Origin: Paludifilum halophilum
Lineage (GTDB): Bacteria > Bacillota > Bacilli > Thermoactinomycetales > DSM-45169
NCBI RefSeq assembly: GCF_002245355.1
Contig: NZ_NOWF01000002.1
Coordinates: 1-64,000 of the forward strand
Length of the DNA: 64,000 nucleotides
Reading direction: 5' to 3'
This document shows, in pieces, positions 43,777 to 53,697 of this stretch; the first letter of the stretch is position 1; each line of letters begins with the position of its first letter. Position numbers and translations under genes: made by a program. Below the pieces are notes generated by a model that was not told where the DNA came from, did not search any database, and worked only from the letters and a program-made list of their open reading frames with translations.

Positions 43777-43965
43777 TTAGGCGAGGAGGTCGTGTTCTAC
43801 CAAGCTCCGGTTGCCATCCAGCAAGGCAGTGAAGACTGTCCGCTCCAAAGTTTCCGGTCGGGCAGGGGCAAAGCCGTTTGGAGTGTCACAAAGGAGAATC
43901 TTGCCCCTAAAGCGCCCTCCCTCCAGCTTCTCCGCTGCGTAGGATGACAAAAGTCGCTTAGCCAG
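43777..43965 (-). CDS. Possible small ORF between cobQ and the adenosyltransferase (up to 62 aa)
   Basis: The 43716-44021 gap holds a minus-strand frame ending at 43777 with natural-looking protein sequence (KILLCDTPNGFAPARPETLE, then RTVFTALLDGNRSLVEHDLL). No ATG is available. CTG at 43965 or TTG at 43950 could start it, and AGGGAGG lies 10-12 bases before the CTG. I do not recognise it. It may be a real small gene, the eroded tail of a larger one, or chance. It lies in the operon direction. Confidence 0.35.
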   Translation of the reverse strand: MAKRLLSSYAAEKLEGGRFRGKILLCDTPNGFAPARPETLERTVFTALLDGNRSLVEHDLLA

Positions 43966-44021
43966 AACACGACACCTCCCTTATCAGACCGAGTTATTGG
44001 ATCATCAATAGGCCCGCTTCA

Positions 44022-45611
44022 TCATCGACTTGTATTTGGCTCTTCCAGAACACGGTATAGCCGCTCCCAATCGGTATATTTTCGGACATGGGCGGCGAGC
44101 CGGTCGAAAGCCGCCTCTCTTCGCCGCGAGTGGGAAAACCGACTGCTTATCACCGGCCAGCCTTTTTCCCGGCGAATCTCATTGAGCCAAAACCGCCGAA
44201 AAGAATCGTTGTCAAAGATCCCGTGCAGATAGGTTCCCCAGACCCGGCTGTCGGCGGCGGTCCAGCCGTCCGGGTGAACCGTTTCGCCCTTTGAAGCCAC
44301 TTGAAACAGAGGCCCTCCGCGGGAAGGTTCTGAAGATCCCTTCGTCGCCGTCTCTTCCCCGGACACGGATTTCATCCAACCCATGTGGATTTCATACCCT
44401 TCAACCGGTAAACCACGGCATTCGGACCAAGTCGACAAGTAGGAATCGACGTACCCCTCCACCCGCACCGTCCGCTTCTCCTTCGCATAGACCGTTTCAA
44501 AGGGAAAAAAACACAATCCCTCTGTTTCGGAGATGTCGGACTCCACCCGGTCCGGGTCCAACAATCGATGACCGAGCATCTGGTAGCCGGCGCAGATTCC
44601 CACCAAACGGGTTCCTCTCTGTACCCGGTCAACTACCGCGTTCGCCAACCCCGATTTCCGATGGGCGAGTAGATCCTCTGAGGTATTTTTACTGCCGGGC
44701 AGAATGATGGCATCCGGCCATCCGAGATCCTGCGGCTGACGGACGTAATAGAGATGGACATCCTCTTCCGCTTCCAAAGGGTCGAAATCCGTAAAGTTAG
44801 AAAGATGCGGGTGGCGGATGACAGCAATCCGGATCCGCCGTTTTTCGCCGGCCGCTCTATCCTCTCCTTCCGGCTTCGCATCGAGTGCCACGGAGTCCTC
44901 CGCTTCGATATCCAGATGCGGTAAATAAGGAATCAGTCCCAATACCGGTTTTCCTGTCCGTTCCTCCAGCCACCGAATCCCGGATTCCAACAGGGATGGA
45001 TCTCCGCGGAATTTGTTGATTAGAAAACCGACCACCCGCTCTCGCTCTTCGGGTTCCAATAATTCCATCGTACCTATGATTTGAGCGAAGACACCTCCCC
45101 GGTCGATATCCGCGATCAGAATCACCGGGGCGTTAAACCACCGAGCCACCCGCATATTCACGATTTCCCGATCCTTCAGATTGATTTCCGCCGGGCTGCC
45201 CGCTCCTTCGATCACGATCCAATCGGCTCGCTTCTCCAGCCGTCTGTAGGAATCACTTAATACGGCCCACGCCTTTTCAAAAAAATCATCCCGATAGGAC
45301 TGGGCCGTCATATCCGCATAGGGTTTTCCATGGACGACGATTTGGGAGCGCATTTCTCCGGCGGGCTTGATCAGGATCGGATTCATATCCGTCGTTGCCT
45401 CTACCCCGCAAGCATCCGCCTGGACTCCTTGCGCCCGTCCGATTTCCCCCCCGTCCCGGGTCACATAGGAGTTGAGAGCCATATTTTGCGATTTAAAAGG
45501 TGCCACCCGGTAGCCATCCTGAGTCAAGATCCGGCATAAGGCTGTGGCGAGAATGCTTTTTCCTACGTCGGATCCGGTTCCCTGAAACATGAGGTTCTTG
45601 GTCATTCGCAT
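44022..45611 (-). CDS. cobQ: Cobyric acid synthase
   Basis: The 529-residue glutamine amidotransferase amidates four side chains of adenosyl-cobyrinic acid a,c-diamide (positions b, d, e and g), using ATP. The N-terminal dethiobiotin-synthetase-like domain has the P-loop LMFQGTGSDVGKSILATALC and the FKSQNMALNSYVT and IEGAGSPAEINL motifs. The C-terminal class I GATase domain has the Cys nucleophile in LVGICAGYQMLG and a late His in WGTYLHGIFDND. It is the equivalent of CbiP. It follows the ChlID gene by about 100 bases. Confidence 0.93.
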   Translation of the reverse strand: MRMTKNLMFQGTGSDVGKSILATALCRILTQDGYRVAPFKSQNMALNSYVTRDGGEIGRAQGVQADACGVEATTDMNPILIKPAGEMRSQIVVHGKPYADMTAQSYRDDFFEKAWAVLSDSYRRLEKRADWIVIEGAGSPAEINLKDREIVNMRVARWFNAPVILIADIDRGGVFAQIIGTMELLEPEERERVVGFLINKFRGDPSLLESGIRWLEERTGKPVLGLIPYLPHLDIEAEDSVALDAKPEGEDRAAGEKRRIRIAVIRHPHLSNFTDFDPLEAEEDVHLYYVRQPQDLGWPDAIILPGSKNTSEDLLAHRKSGLANAVVDRVQRGTRLVGICAGYQMLGHRLLDPDRVESDISETEGLCFFPFETVYAKEKRTVRVEGYVDSYLSTWSECRGLPVEGYEIHMGWMKSVSGEETATKGSSEPSRGGPLFQVASKGETVHPDGWTAADSRVWGTYLHGIFDNDSFRRFWLNEIRREKGWPVISSRFSHSRRREAAFDRLAAHVRKYTDWERLYRVLEEPNTSR

Positions 45612-45712
45612 TGCCCCTATCCGAGTTGTGAAAAGCGATGGCCGAGCTTTCGACTTGGGAAAAGAGTCCCTCCCATCCGAAAATCACACCTCTTCTATTG
45701 CCTTTTTTCGTT

Positions 45713-47893
45713 TTATCCAACCGATCCATCGACCCGGCGCAACTGGTCCATCGGAACCACCGGCGCTTCCAATGCCCGGGCGATGGCACGAGCCCAGCCC
45801 AACCGGATTGGACCCGTCTCCGTATCCACCACTTCGGCACGTATGTTTCCCTCCGCCAGACGGCGAGCCGCCTGAAGGACCTCTTCCGTCGAAGAGGATT
45901 CCTTTCCCATCGATCCGCTCCGGCGGAGATTCACCCTGCCGTCGGTGAACAGAACAAAGCGCAAACGCCAATCCGGCTGTCGGGCCTGCCACCGGGCCAA
46001 CCATTCCCGGCTCCGATCCAAGGCGAGGGCCAAGGGGGTGTTCCCTCCGCTGGGAAGGCGTTTTAGTGCCTGTGTCGCCGCCTGGACACTCCGCGACGGC
46101 GGCAGCACCGTCTCCGTCCGACCGTTCCGGAAGCTGAGCAAGGCAAACCGCTCCCGGCGCCGGTAACATCCTTCCACCATCGATTGGACCGCCCCTTTCA
46201 CCTGTTCCATTCTTCGAAAACCGGCCATCGATCCGCTGGTATCGATCAGGAAAAGGACCCCCTCCCGGGGTGGACGGACCATCACCTTTCGCCGCAGATC
46301 CTCCGGTTGTAAAAGGGAGCCCCCCGCTGATGAGACTCCGGCCCGAACCGCGGCCGCCCAGAGACTCCCGTTCCAATCGATGCGAAAGGAACGAACCTCG
46401 GCAGGATCCGTCAGGGTACGAGACCGGACCCACCGCCCTTGACGAGGATCCTCATCAAGGGCAGCCCTGCCTTTGCCGGGGGAAACCGATCCTTTAGACA
46501 CCTTCCCCGGTTTCTCCCGCCGGTCCGTTCCCTTTTTCAACCGTGAATCGGCATCCACCCGAAACCAACTATCGACGGGAAAGAGTTCTTCCCTGAGGGG
46601 GGATTCAAAGGGGGAGGAGAGAGCGTCTGGGGTCTGGGCTTTCCCCTGTTCCCTCGCTTCTTGATTCTCCGGGCCTGCCGCTGTGACAGGCTCCCTCTCC
46701 TTTCCGCTATCATCCGAAAAAGAACGGGGTGAAAGGTCTTTGGAACCTTCTGTCTCCTGTTGATCCATGCTTTCATCGGATTTCTTTTCTTCCCCGGAAT
46801 GGGAGAAGGACGGGGAGGAAGAAGCGGTAGACTCTTCCTCCTCCGTCGGACCGTCCGCATTCTCCCCGCTGTCGGGGGAAGATTCTTCCCCCCCGCTTCC
46901 CCCTCCGGAGGGATCCGGGTCGGGTTGCCACGGCTGCCGGGCTCGATGCATCAGGGCCAAGTGCGCCGCCCGGCGAACATCCTCCGCCGTGGCCTCCTCC
47001 CGCCCTTCATAGGCGGCCAAAGCCTTCGCCGCTTCACAAATGACCAAATCCGCCCGTACACCTTCCGCATCCGCCTCCAAAGTGATCCGCGCCACCTGTT
47101 TCAGCTGTTCTTTGGATAACACCACCCGGGGCAAGCGGTCTCTCGCCTCGATCAACCGTTGGGCCACCCGGGTCTGCTCTCCTTCCCAACGTCGGCGAAA
47201 TCCTTCCGGATCTCCGTCAAATGCCATCCGCCGTTCCATGACAGCCAACCGCTCTTCCGGGGTATCCGGAGTCTTCACTTCCACAGCCAGCCCGAATCGG
47301 TCCAGCAGTTGGGGGCGAAGCTCCCCTTCCTCGGGATTCATCGTCCCCACCAACAGGAACCGGGAAGGATGGGAAACGGAAAATCCTTCCCGTTCCACGC
47401 GGTTCCATCCGGATGCCGCCGCATCCAGCAGATTATCCACCAGATGATCTTCCAACAGATTCACTTCGTCCACATAGAGTACTCCCCGGTGTGCCCGAGC
47501 CAGCAAACCCGGCTCAAACCGGCGTTCACCCCGGGTCATGGCCGCCTCCAGATCCGGATGGCCCAACAGGCGATCCTCCATCGCACCCAGCGGCAATTCC
47601 ACCACCCGCGGCGGCACCCTTTCCGCCTTCCCTCCCTGGGGCGTTCCTTGGCAATGAGGGCAGAAGGAAAAGGGTTGCTCCGGATCGCATCGGTGGGGAC
47701 AATCCGGGACGGCGGAAACCGGCGGAAGCAATTCCGACAAGGCGCGGACAGCGGTTGATTTTCCATTTCCCTTGTCCCCCTGGATCAGGACGCCTCCCAC
47801 CCGGGGAGAGACCGCGTTTAACAGAAGGGCTGTCTTCAGATCCTCCTGACCGACGATGGCGGAAAAGGGAAAAAGATGTTGCTGTTCACTCAT
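45713..47893 (-). CDS. ChlI/ChlD (CobS/CobT-like) fusion AAA+ and VWA chelatase subunit
   Basis: The 726-residue protein joins an AAA+ module (10-310: Walker [16 protein letters not shown], Walker [21 protein letters not shown], sensor [20 protein letters not shown]), a long Pro/Ser/Glu-rich linker (about 330-500) and a C-terminal VWA domain with the MIDAS motif [17 protein letters not shown] possible metal site, CPHRC...FCPHC, lies near residues 65-80. It is the usual partner of CobN-type chelatases. The start at 47893 follows GGGAGTGAG and overlaps the cobN stop, so the two are translationally coupled. It would drive ATP-dependent metal insertion with CobN. Confidence 0.9.
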   Translation of the reverse strand: MSEQQHLFPFSAIVGQEDLKTALLLNAVSPRVGGVLIQGDKGNGKSTAVRALSELLPPVSAVPDCPHRCDPEQPFSFCPHCQGTPQGGKAERVPPRVVELPLGAMEDRLLGHPDLEAAMTRGERRFEPGLLARAHRGVLYVDEVNLLEDHLVDNLLDAAASGWNRVEREGFSVSHPSRFLLVGTMNPEEGELRPQLLDRFGLAVEVKTPDTPEERLAVMERRMAFDGDPEGFRRRWEGEQTRVAQRLIEARDRLPRVVLSKEQLKQVARITLEADAEGVRADLVICEAAKALAAYEGREEATAEDVRRAAHLALMHRARQPWQPDPDPSGGGSGGEESSPDSGENADGPTEEEESTASSSPSFSHSGEEKKSDESMDQQETEGSKDLSPRSFSDDSGKEREPVTAAGPENQEAREQGKAQTPDALSSPFESPLREELFPVDSWFRVDADSRLKKGTDRREKPGKVSKGSVSPGKGRAALDEDPRQGRWVRSRTLTDPAEVRSFRIDWNGSLWAAAVRAGVSSAGGSLLQPEDLRRKVMVRPPREGVLFLIDTSGSMAGFRRMEQVKGAVQSMVEGCYRRRERFALLSFRNGRTETVLPPSRSVQAATQALKRLPSGGNTPLALALDRSREWLARWQARQPDWRLRFVLFTDGRVNLRRSGSMGKESSSTEEVLQAARRLAEGNIRAEVVDTETGPIRLGWARAIARALEAPVVPMDQLRRVDGSVG

Positions 47894-50800
47894 GGTTCTC
47901 ACTCCCTTTGGTGGCACCTTCCATCCAACCCTCTGCTTCGAGGAGCGCTTCGGCAAGAGATTGAACCGTCTCCGGGCGGGGCTCTTTCCACATGCCGCGC
48001 TGAGCCGCCTCCAAGAGACGCTCCGCGATATCTTTCATCGCCCAGGGATTGGACTCCTTCAGAAAGCGCCGAACACTCTCATCCAGCACATAGCGCTGGC
48101 TCAGCCGCTCGTACATCCAATCGTCGACCACCCGGGCCGTAGCGTCATAACCGAATAAAAAATCCACTGTGTTGGCCATTTCCAACGCTCCCTTGTATCC
48201 GTGGCGACGGACAGAGTCCAACCATTTCGGGTTGACGACCCGGGTCCGGAACACCCGGAGCGCTTCCTCCGACAGATGGCGCACGCGCACGAACCGGGGA
48301 TTGGAGGAATCGCCGAAGTACATGGAGGGGTCTTTCCCCGTCAAGGAGCGAACGGTAGCCACCATGCCCCCGTGCTCTTGAAAATAATCGTCACTGTCAA
48401 AGATATCGTGTTCCCGGTTATCCTGGTTTTTGGTCGCAATCTGAACCCGGCTCAGCCGGTTTCGGAACTCCGCCGCCGCCGGTTTGCCGTACCGTTCCCG
48501 GGTGTAGGCATAACCGGACCAGGTGGTATACACCCGGGCCAAATCCTGATCATCCTGCCATTCGCGGCTCTCAATCAACGGAAGCATCCCGGAACCGTAA
48601 GTACCGGGCTTACTTCCAAACACCCGGTACAAAGATGTCTCCAGCGCCTCTTTTCGGGGTAGACCGGAGGCTTCCTTTTCCTCGGCCTCTTCCCGGACAT
48701 TCCGGGCGAGTGGATTTTGTTCCGGCGGTTCATTCAGGTGACTCACCATCTCCACTGCCTGGTTCAACAGATGGACCAGATGGGGGAAAGCATCCCGGAA
48801 AAATCCGCTGATCCGGACGGTGACGTCCACCCGGGGGCGGTTCAACTCTCCCAAGGGGATCACTTCCAGATCAACGACGCGGCGGCTCTCCTGGCGCCAG
48901 ACGGGGCGAACCCCGAGCAGGGCGAAAATCTCGGCGATATCATCCCCCCGGGTGCGCATCGCCGAAGTTCCCCAAACCACAATCCCCACTGATTCGGGAT
49001 ACGTCCCTGTCTCTTCCAAATACCGATCGATCAGTTGATCGGCCAATTGTTGTCCCACGTGCCAGGCTCCGGGAGAAGGCAGGGATCGGGGATCGACGGA
49101 GTAGAAATTGCGTCCTGTCGGCAAGATGTCCGGCATCCCCCGGGTGGGGGAACCGCTGGGACCGGAAGGGATCCACCCGCCCCGAAGACCGTGGAGGAGA
49201 TTTCCGATCTCTGCGGGAGTTTGCAGCAGACGGGGCCACAACCCTTCCCTCGCGTAGCGGATGACATGGTCGGAGGCGGTGTCCGGAGCAAGAAGAGCGG
49301 AAGGGAGTGACACCGGAGCGGCGGTCTCTGCCTGGTCCCCCGTCCAACCCAGTTCCGGCTGGATCACCCGGGTCCGGAGCAACTCCCTGGACAAACGCAC
49401 CACTTCTTCCCGGACATCCCCGACCGTATACCGGTTTTTCCGTTCTCCGCCCATCTCCGGAAGCGGATCTTCCCAAGCTTTCCCCAGCCCGTCCTGCAAT
49501 GCGTCCCAGTCCAGCCCCAGATCGGCGGCAACGGCTTCGGGCAGCGCCTGGACGGAACCGGTGGGCAATTGCAGCATTCCGTACAATAAATCCGTCCAAG
49601 ATTCCTCCTCCCGAGGGAGTTGTCCCATGATATGAAGTCCGTCCCGGATCTGGGCCGATTTCAGCTCGCAGATATACCCGTCGATCTCTTCCATGAACCC
49701 TTCAAAATCCTCGGGATAGCTTTCCTGCTGCAAATCCCGGTCCAGACGGGCCTCTACCACCGTCTCCCAGATCTCCTGTTCGATCAGGGGCAGTTTTTTC
49801 GGATCAAGAGCCTGCAACTGACTGTGTTCATCCATCAATTGCTCCAGACGGGCCAGTTCGTCGTAGGTATCGGCGGAGGTGAGAACCGGGACCAGATGAT
49901 CGACGATCACGGCGTGACTGCGCCGTTTCGCCTGGGTCCCTTCCCCCGGGTTATTGATGATATAGGGATAAAAATGAGGCAAATCATCCAGAACCACTTC
50001 CGGGAAACAGGCGCTGGACAGGCCCGTTCCCTTCCCCGGAAGCCATTCCATCGTTCCATGTTTCCCCACATGGACCACAGCGTCCGCCCCGAAGCCTTCC
50101 TTCAGCCAGTAATAATAACCGATGTAATGATGGGTGGGAACCAAGTCGGGACTGTGGTAAATGGCGATCGGGTTATCGCCGAATCCCCGGGGCGGCTGTA
50201 AACCGACAAAAACATGACCGAAGCGAATCCCGGGAATCACCAAGTCGTCCCCGTACCGGAAAACCTCTCCCGGGGGGGTTCCCCACACCTCTTCGATCCG
50301 CTCCCGGGATTCAGGAGGGATTCGTTTCCAGCGCCGCCGGTACGCTTCCTTTCCTAACTTTCCTTCCGCACGGGCCAACTGCTCTTCCGTCAGAAAATCC
50401 CGGTCATTGCTGCACCGTTCAATCAGCCGGGCCACCAACTCGTCGCCGTCCTCGGGAAGGGGTTCCGAGCCGAGGTCATATCCCTCCTCCGCCAGCGCAT
50501 GCAGGATCCGGACCATGGAATCGGGAGTGTCCAGACCGACGGCATTCCCGATCCGGGAATTTTTAGTCGGATAATTGGTCAACAAAAAGGCGATTTTTTT
50601 CTCATAAACCGGCTTCCGCCTCAGCTGGACCCAACGGGCCGCCAGCCGGGCCAAAAAATCGGTGCGGTCCGTCAGCGTTTCGTAGCGGCGAAGGGCGGGT
50701 TCCTCCCGGACCGTCTCTTTAAAAGAGAAAGGAACCGTGATGACGCGACCGTCCAACTCCGGCATGGCCACATTCATCGCCGTATCCAGAGGAGCGATCC

Positions 50801-51731
50801 CGGCGTCACTCTCCTCCCACCGCTTCCGTTCATGAAGGGATACAATCCCCTGAAAAACCGGCACATCCAGCCGGTCAATCCAGGTATCCCCTCTTCTTTC
50901 CTGCCCCTCCGAATCCCGATGGGCGGAAAAACTCATGGTGATAATCAAAGCATCCACCACCGTCTCGCCCTTTTCATCCGTCAACAGTGGAAGAGCTGAG
51001 TTCTGCTGCTCCTCGTCCCGCCCCTCCTTCAGGCTCTGTGTAAATACCGGAAGCGGGATGCATCCCCGGGTACGCAGAGCTTCCATCAGATCATCCACAA
51101 ATCGCAGGTTGCGACTCATCCAGTGAGCCCGGTAAAACAGAATCCCGATCACCGGCGGTTTTTCCCCGCTTGTATCCTTCTCCGACTGAATCCTCCGAAG
51201 CTCATCGGGTTCCCCCGTTTGCCGCCACCCGTTGAGGTCCAGGGCATCCAGCCCGCCCGGACGATAGATACCGGACCAGGGCAGTTTCTCCGGTTCCCTG
51301 AACCCGTAATCCGTCCCCAACCAGGTATCGCTGATCATCCGGAGCATCTGAACAAAATTGCGGACACCTCCGTACACAGCATAGATCATGGCCCGATTGG
51401 ATTCGGCGGCGGAAACATTGGTCGCTTCCTGCAGTTCCGGATACGGCTCCTGATCCCCGGGCCAGGCGAGGAGAGGCACCCTTCGCCGGTGGCAATGTTT
51501 CACGATCCGGTCAAAGGAAGCGGCGTGGGCTTTTCGACCGCCTAACAAGCGCAAAATCACTACCTTTGCCGCCTTCAGGTGTTGATCCAGAAACGCCTCC
51601 GCCCGCTCATCCTCCTCCGCCCAGTCCGTCACATTGGCGGTACGGACCGGTGAAAAATCGGCAGGCAGATGCTCCACCGCCGCTCCCAGGGTTAATAGAT
51701 CCGTATCCGCTGTCGTCAAATAGAGAAGCAC
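47886..51731 (-). CDS. cobN: CobN-type metal chelatase large subunit
   Basis: The 1,281-residue protein is the CobN/BchH class of porphyrin/corrin-binding chelatase subunits, with signatures such as TNYPTKNSRIGNAVGLDTPD, VHVGKHGTMEWLPGKGTGLS, PYIINNPGEGTQAKRR and VVWGTSAMRTRGDDIAE. Known CobN inserts cobalt into hydrogenobyrinic acid a,c-diamide in the late (aerobic) pathway. Here it lies in an otherwise early-cobalt operon with CbiX, so its substrate is unclear. The start at GTG 51731 (VLLYLTTADTDLL) is chosen for AAAGGAGGG; an extended frame to 51875 runs into cbiD. Confidence 0.9.
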   Translation of the reverse strand: MLLYLTTADTDLLTLGAAVEHLPADFSPVRTANVTDWAEEDERAEAFLDQHLKAAKVVILRLLGGRKAHAASFDRIVKHCHRRRVPLLAWPGDQEPYPELQEATNVSAAESNRAMIYAVYGGVRNFVQMLRMISDTWLGTDYGFREPEKLPWSGIYRPGGLDALDLNGWRQTGEPDELRRIQSEKDTSGEKPPVIGILFYRAHWMSRNLRFVDDLMEALRTRGCIPLPVFTQSLKEGRDEEQQNSALPLLTDEKGETVVDALIITMSFSAHRDSEGQERRGDTWIDRLDVPVFQGIVSLHERKRWEESDAGIAPLDTAMNVAMPELDGRVITVPFSFKETVREEPALRRYETLTDRTDFLARLAARWVQLRRKPVYEKKIAFLLTNYPTKNSRIGNAVGLDTPDSMVRILHALAEEGYDLGSEPLPEDGDELVARLIERCSNDRDFLTEEQLARAEGKLGKEAYRRRWKRIPPESRERIEEVWGTPPGEVFRYGDDLVIPGIRFGHVFVGLQPPRGFGDNPIAIYHSPDLVPTHHYIGYYYWLKEGFGADAVVHVGKHGTMEWLPGKGTGLSSACFPEVVLDDLPHFYPYIINNPGEGTQAKRRSHAVIVDHLVPVLTSADTYDELARLEQLMDEHSQLQALDPKKLPLIEQEIWETVVEARLDRDLQQESYPEDFEGFMEEIDGYICELKSAQIRDGLHIMGQLPREEESWTDLLYGMLQLPTGSVQALPEAVAADLGLDWDALQDGLGKAWEDPLPEMGGERKNRYTVGDVREEVVRLSRELLRTRVIQPELGWTGDQAETAAPVSLPSALLAPDTASDHVIRYAREGLWPRLLQTPAEIGNLLHGLRGGWIPSGPSGSPTRGMPDILPTGRNFYSVDPRSLPSPGAWHVGQQLADQLIDRYLEETGTYPESVGIVVWGTSAMRTRGDDIAEIFALLGVRPVWRQESRRVVDLEVIPLGELNRPRVDVTVRISGFFRDAFPHLVHLLNQAVEMVSHLNEPPEQNPLARNVREEAEEKEASGLPRKEALETSLYRVFGSKPGTYGSGMLPLIESREWQDDQDLARVYTTWSGYAYTRERYGKPAAAEFRNRLSRVQIATKNQDNREHDIFDSDDYFQEHGGMVATVRSLTGKDPSMYFGDSSNPRFVRVRHLSEEALRVFRTRVVNPKWLDSVRRHGYKGALEMANTVDFLFGYDATARVVDDWMYERLSQRYVLDESVRRFLKESNPWAMKDIAERLLEAAQRGMWKEPRPETVQSLAEALLEAEGWMEGATKGSENHE

Positions 51732-51763
51732 CCTTTTTCCCTCCTTTGATCCTCCGAATTCGT

Positions 51764-52921
51764 TTATTTCCCCGCCGTCTGCCGCCCCAGCACCTCTCCC
51801 TGCAAACTGATCAGAATCACTTCTCCTTCCGGTTTCCCCGCTGTTGCTCGGATCCGGTCCACAAGGGTGCGGCACAAGGCGTCAAAAAAAAGACGATTTC
51901 CCCGTTGCCGCATCAATTGCCCCACCCGGTTGGCGGTCGCGGCGGAGAGGATCTGCCTCACATCCGCTTCGGAAGCCCCTGTCTCCCGGGCCACCCGGGC
52001 CAAAAACGGCAAATCCACCGAAGCACTTCCGGAGTGTAACTCCAAATGGCCCGCCGCCGCTTTGGAAAGCTTCCCCATCATCCCTACCAGGTGAATCCGC
52101 CGGATGGACGAGTGCCGGGAACAGGTTTTTAATGCATCCCCCAGGAAATCAGCCATCTCGATAAACGCCTCTTGCGGCAAATGCGGGTATAACCGCATCG
52201 CCGCTTTCTCGCTCCTACCTCCGGTGGTGAGAACCAACTCGCCGCATCCATTGGCGGCGGCCACACGGACCGCCTGTATCACACTGGCCCGGTAGGCTGC
52301 TGTCGAGTAAGGACGAACCACCCCGGTTGTCCCCAGGATGGAGATCCCTCCGATGATTCCCAGGCGCCCATTCAGGGTCTTCCGGGCGATCTCCTCTCCT
52401 CCCGGCACGGACAGGATCGCCTTGACTCCCTGCTCCTTCAGGGAAGAACCGGCCACCTCCTCCACCGACTGCCGGATCATCCGGCGGGGAACCGGATTGA
52501 TCGCCGCTTCTCCCACCGGAACACTTAATCCCGGTTTCGTCACCCGTCCGACGCCTTCACCGCCATCCAGGAGAAAACCCGGCTCTTTCCGCCAGGAAAC
52601 GGTGGCCTTGATCACTGCCCCATGGGTGGCATCGGGATCATCCCCGCCGTCCTTAACCACTCCGCAGCGGGCACCGTTCGGATCAAAGGCGAGATCGACC
52701 AGATCGAAGGAAACCCGATCGCCGATGGGAAGCTGAATGTCGACGCAGGAGAGGGACCGCTGGCTCTGGAGCGCGAGCAGGGCTCCCTTGACGGCGGCGG
52801 CGGCACAGGCCCCGGTGGTAAAACCGGTTCGCAACCGCCGCTTTTTCCCGTTCACCGTCACCTCTTCCCATTGGGTCACCCGTTTTGGACTATCCGGGTT
52901 CTTTTTCGATTCCCGTTTCAT
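51764..52921 (-). CDS. cbiD: Cobalt-precorrin-5B C1-methyltransferase
   Basis: The 385-residue CbiD protein methylates C-1 in the anaerobic corrin pathway. Family landmarks: RTGFTTGACAAAAVKGALLA near residue 35, DGGDDPDATHGAVIKATVSW, GEAAINPVPRRMI, SILGTTGVVRPYSTAAYRAS and ELVLTTGGRSEKAA. CbiD is diagnostic of the early-cobalt route (the late route uses CobF). The start at 52921 (MKRESKKNP) follows GGGGGG and overlaps the stop of cbiJ by four bases. The stop lies 32 bases before the cobN start. Confidence 0.93.
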   Translation of the reverse strand: MKRESKKNPDSPKRVTQWEEVTVNGKKRRLRTGFTTGACAAAAVKGALLALQSQRSLSCVDIQLPIGDRVSFDLVDLAFDPNGARCGVVKDGGDDPDATHGAVIKATVSWRKEPGFLLDGGEGVGRVTKPGLSVPVGEAAINPVPRRMIRQSVEEVAGSSLKEQGVKAILSVPGGEEIARKTLNGRLGIIGGISILGTTGVVRPYSTAAYRASVIQAVRVAAANGCGELVLTTGGRSEKAAMRLYPHLPQEAFIEMADFLGDALKTCSRHSSIRRIHLVGMMGKLSKAAAGHLELHSGSASVDLPFLARVARETGASEADVRQILSAATANRVGQLMRQRGNRLFFDALCRTLVDRIRATAGKPEGEVILISLQGEVLGRQTAGK

Positions 52922-53697
52922 CGCGAACCCCCCGATGCTTCCCAAGCCAGCCGGACAACCTCCTCAGGGTCAAACGAACAAGGAACTCCCTTCACCGGGG
53001 CAGGACGGCGGATGATCACGACCCGGATCCCCCGGTTCAGGGCACTATTCACCTTTTCTTCCACCCAGGGGAGTCCTCCGCTTTCCTTGGTGATCAACAC
53101 ATCGACAGCGAAATGATCATAGAAAGCCCGGTTCAACGAAGCCCCGAAGGGTCCCTGAAGGGCGATCACGTCAGAGGGATCGATCCCCAGGGAACGGCAA
53201 CGGCGGAGATTATCCACCGTGGGCAGAAGGCGGACCACCAGGCGCACCCCTTTTTCCGGCAACAATCGCTTCGCGAAGATGTCCAACTGCTTGCTCCCGG
53301 TCGTCAATAAAACGGTTCCTTTCAAGGCGGCGGCTTTTTCCGCCGCTTCCCGGGCATGGTTGACCCAGTACAAACGGGGAGAGGAATCGGGAATCAGGGG
53401 AGGCCGTTCGAACCGGACACAGGGGATCCCTGCTTTTTCAGCAGCATCAGCCGCTTCCCGGTGGGCTTCGGCGGCGTGGGGATGGGTGGCGTCCACCAAC
53501 AACCGGGCTTCACGCCTCCAGAGCAATTCCGCCAACCCGTCCCGGTCCAGCCGACCGGAACGCACCGGAATTCCCTGTTCCCGGTAGGGAGCGGCCCCAT
53601 GTCCGGTAGCGGTGGAAACCAGCACCGGCAGGGATTGAGCTGTGATTCGGTGCACCAAATCCGCCGCATCCCGGGTCCCCGCCAAAACGATGATCAT
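52918..53697 (-). CDS. cbiJ: Cobalt-precorrin-6A reductase
   Basis: The 259-residue enzyme reduces precorrin-6A to -6B with NADPH (CobK/CbiJ family). It begins MIIVLAGTRDAADLVHRI, the nucleotide-binding start of the family, followed by LVDATHPHAAEAHREAADAA and CVRFERPPLIP, then LLTTGSKQLDIFAK, and ends with TKESGGLPWVEEK and VVIIRRPAPV. The start at 53697 is fixed by family length; the frame is open much further but the extension is not CbiJ. It overlaps the cbiH stop by four bases (ATGA). Confidence 0.93.
   Translation of the reverse strand: MIIVLAGTRDAADLVHRITAQSLPVLVSTATGHGAAPYREQGIPVRSGRLDRDGLAELLWRREARLLVDATHPHAAEAHREAADAAEKAGIPCVRFERPPLIPDSSPRLYWVNHAREAAEKAAALKGTVLLTTGSKQLDIFAKRLLPEKGVRLVVRLLPTVDNLRRCRSLGIDPSDVIALQGPFGASLNRAFYDHFAVDVLITKESGGLPWVEEKVNSALNRGIRVVIIRRPAPVKGVPCSFDPEEVVRLAWEASGGSR

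Noticed and set aside
45684-46433. 249-codon minus-strand ORF inside the ChlI/ChlD fusion
   Set aside because: It is Gly/Arg/Ser-rich out-of-frame translation of GC-rich coding DNA and lies wholly inside a well-supported gene.
48940-49599. 219-codon minus-strand ORF inside cobN
   Set aside because: Arg/Gly-rich shadow frame of cobN without start context or domain.
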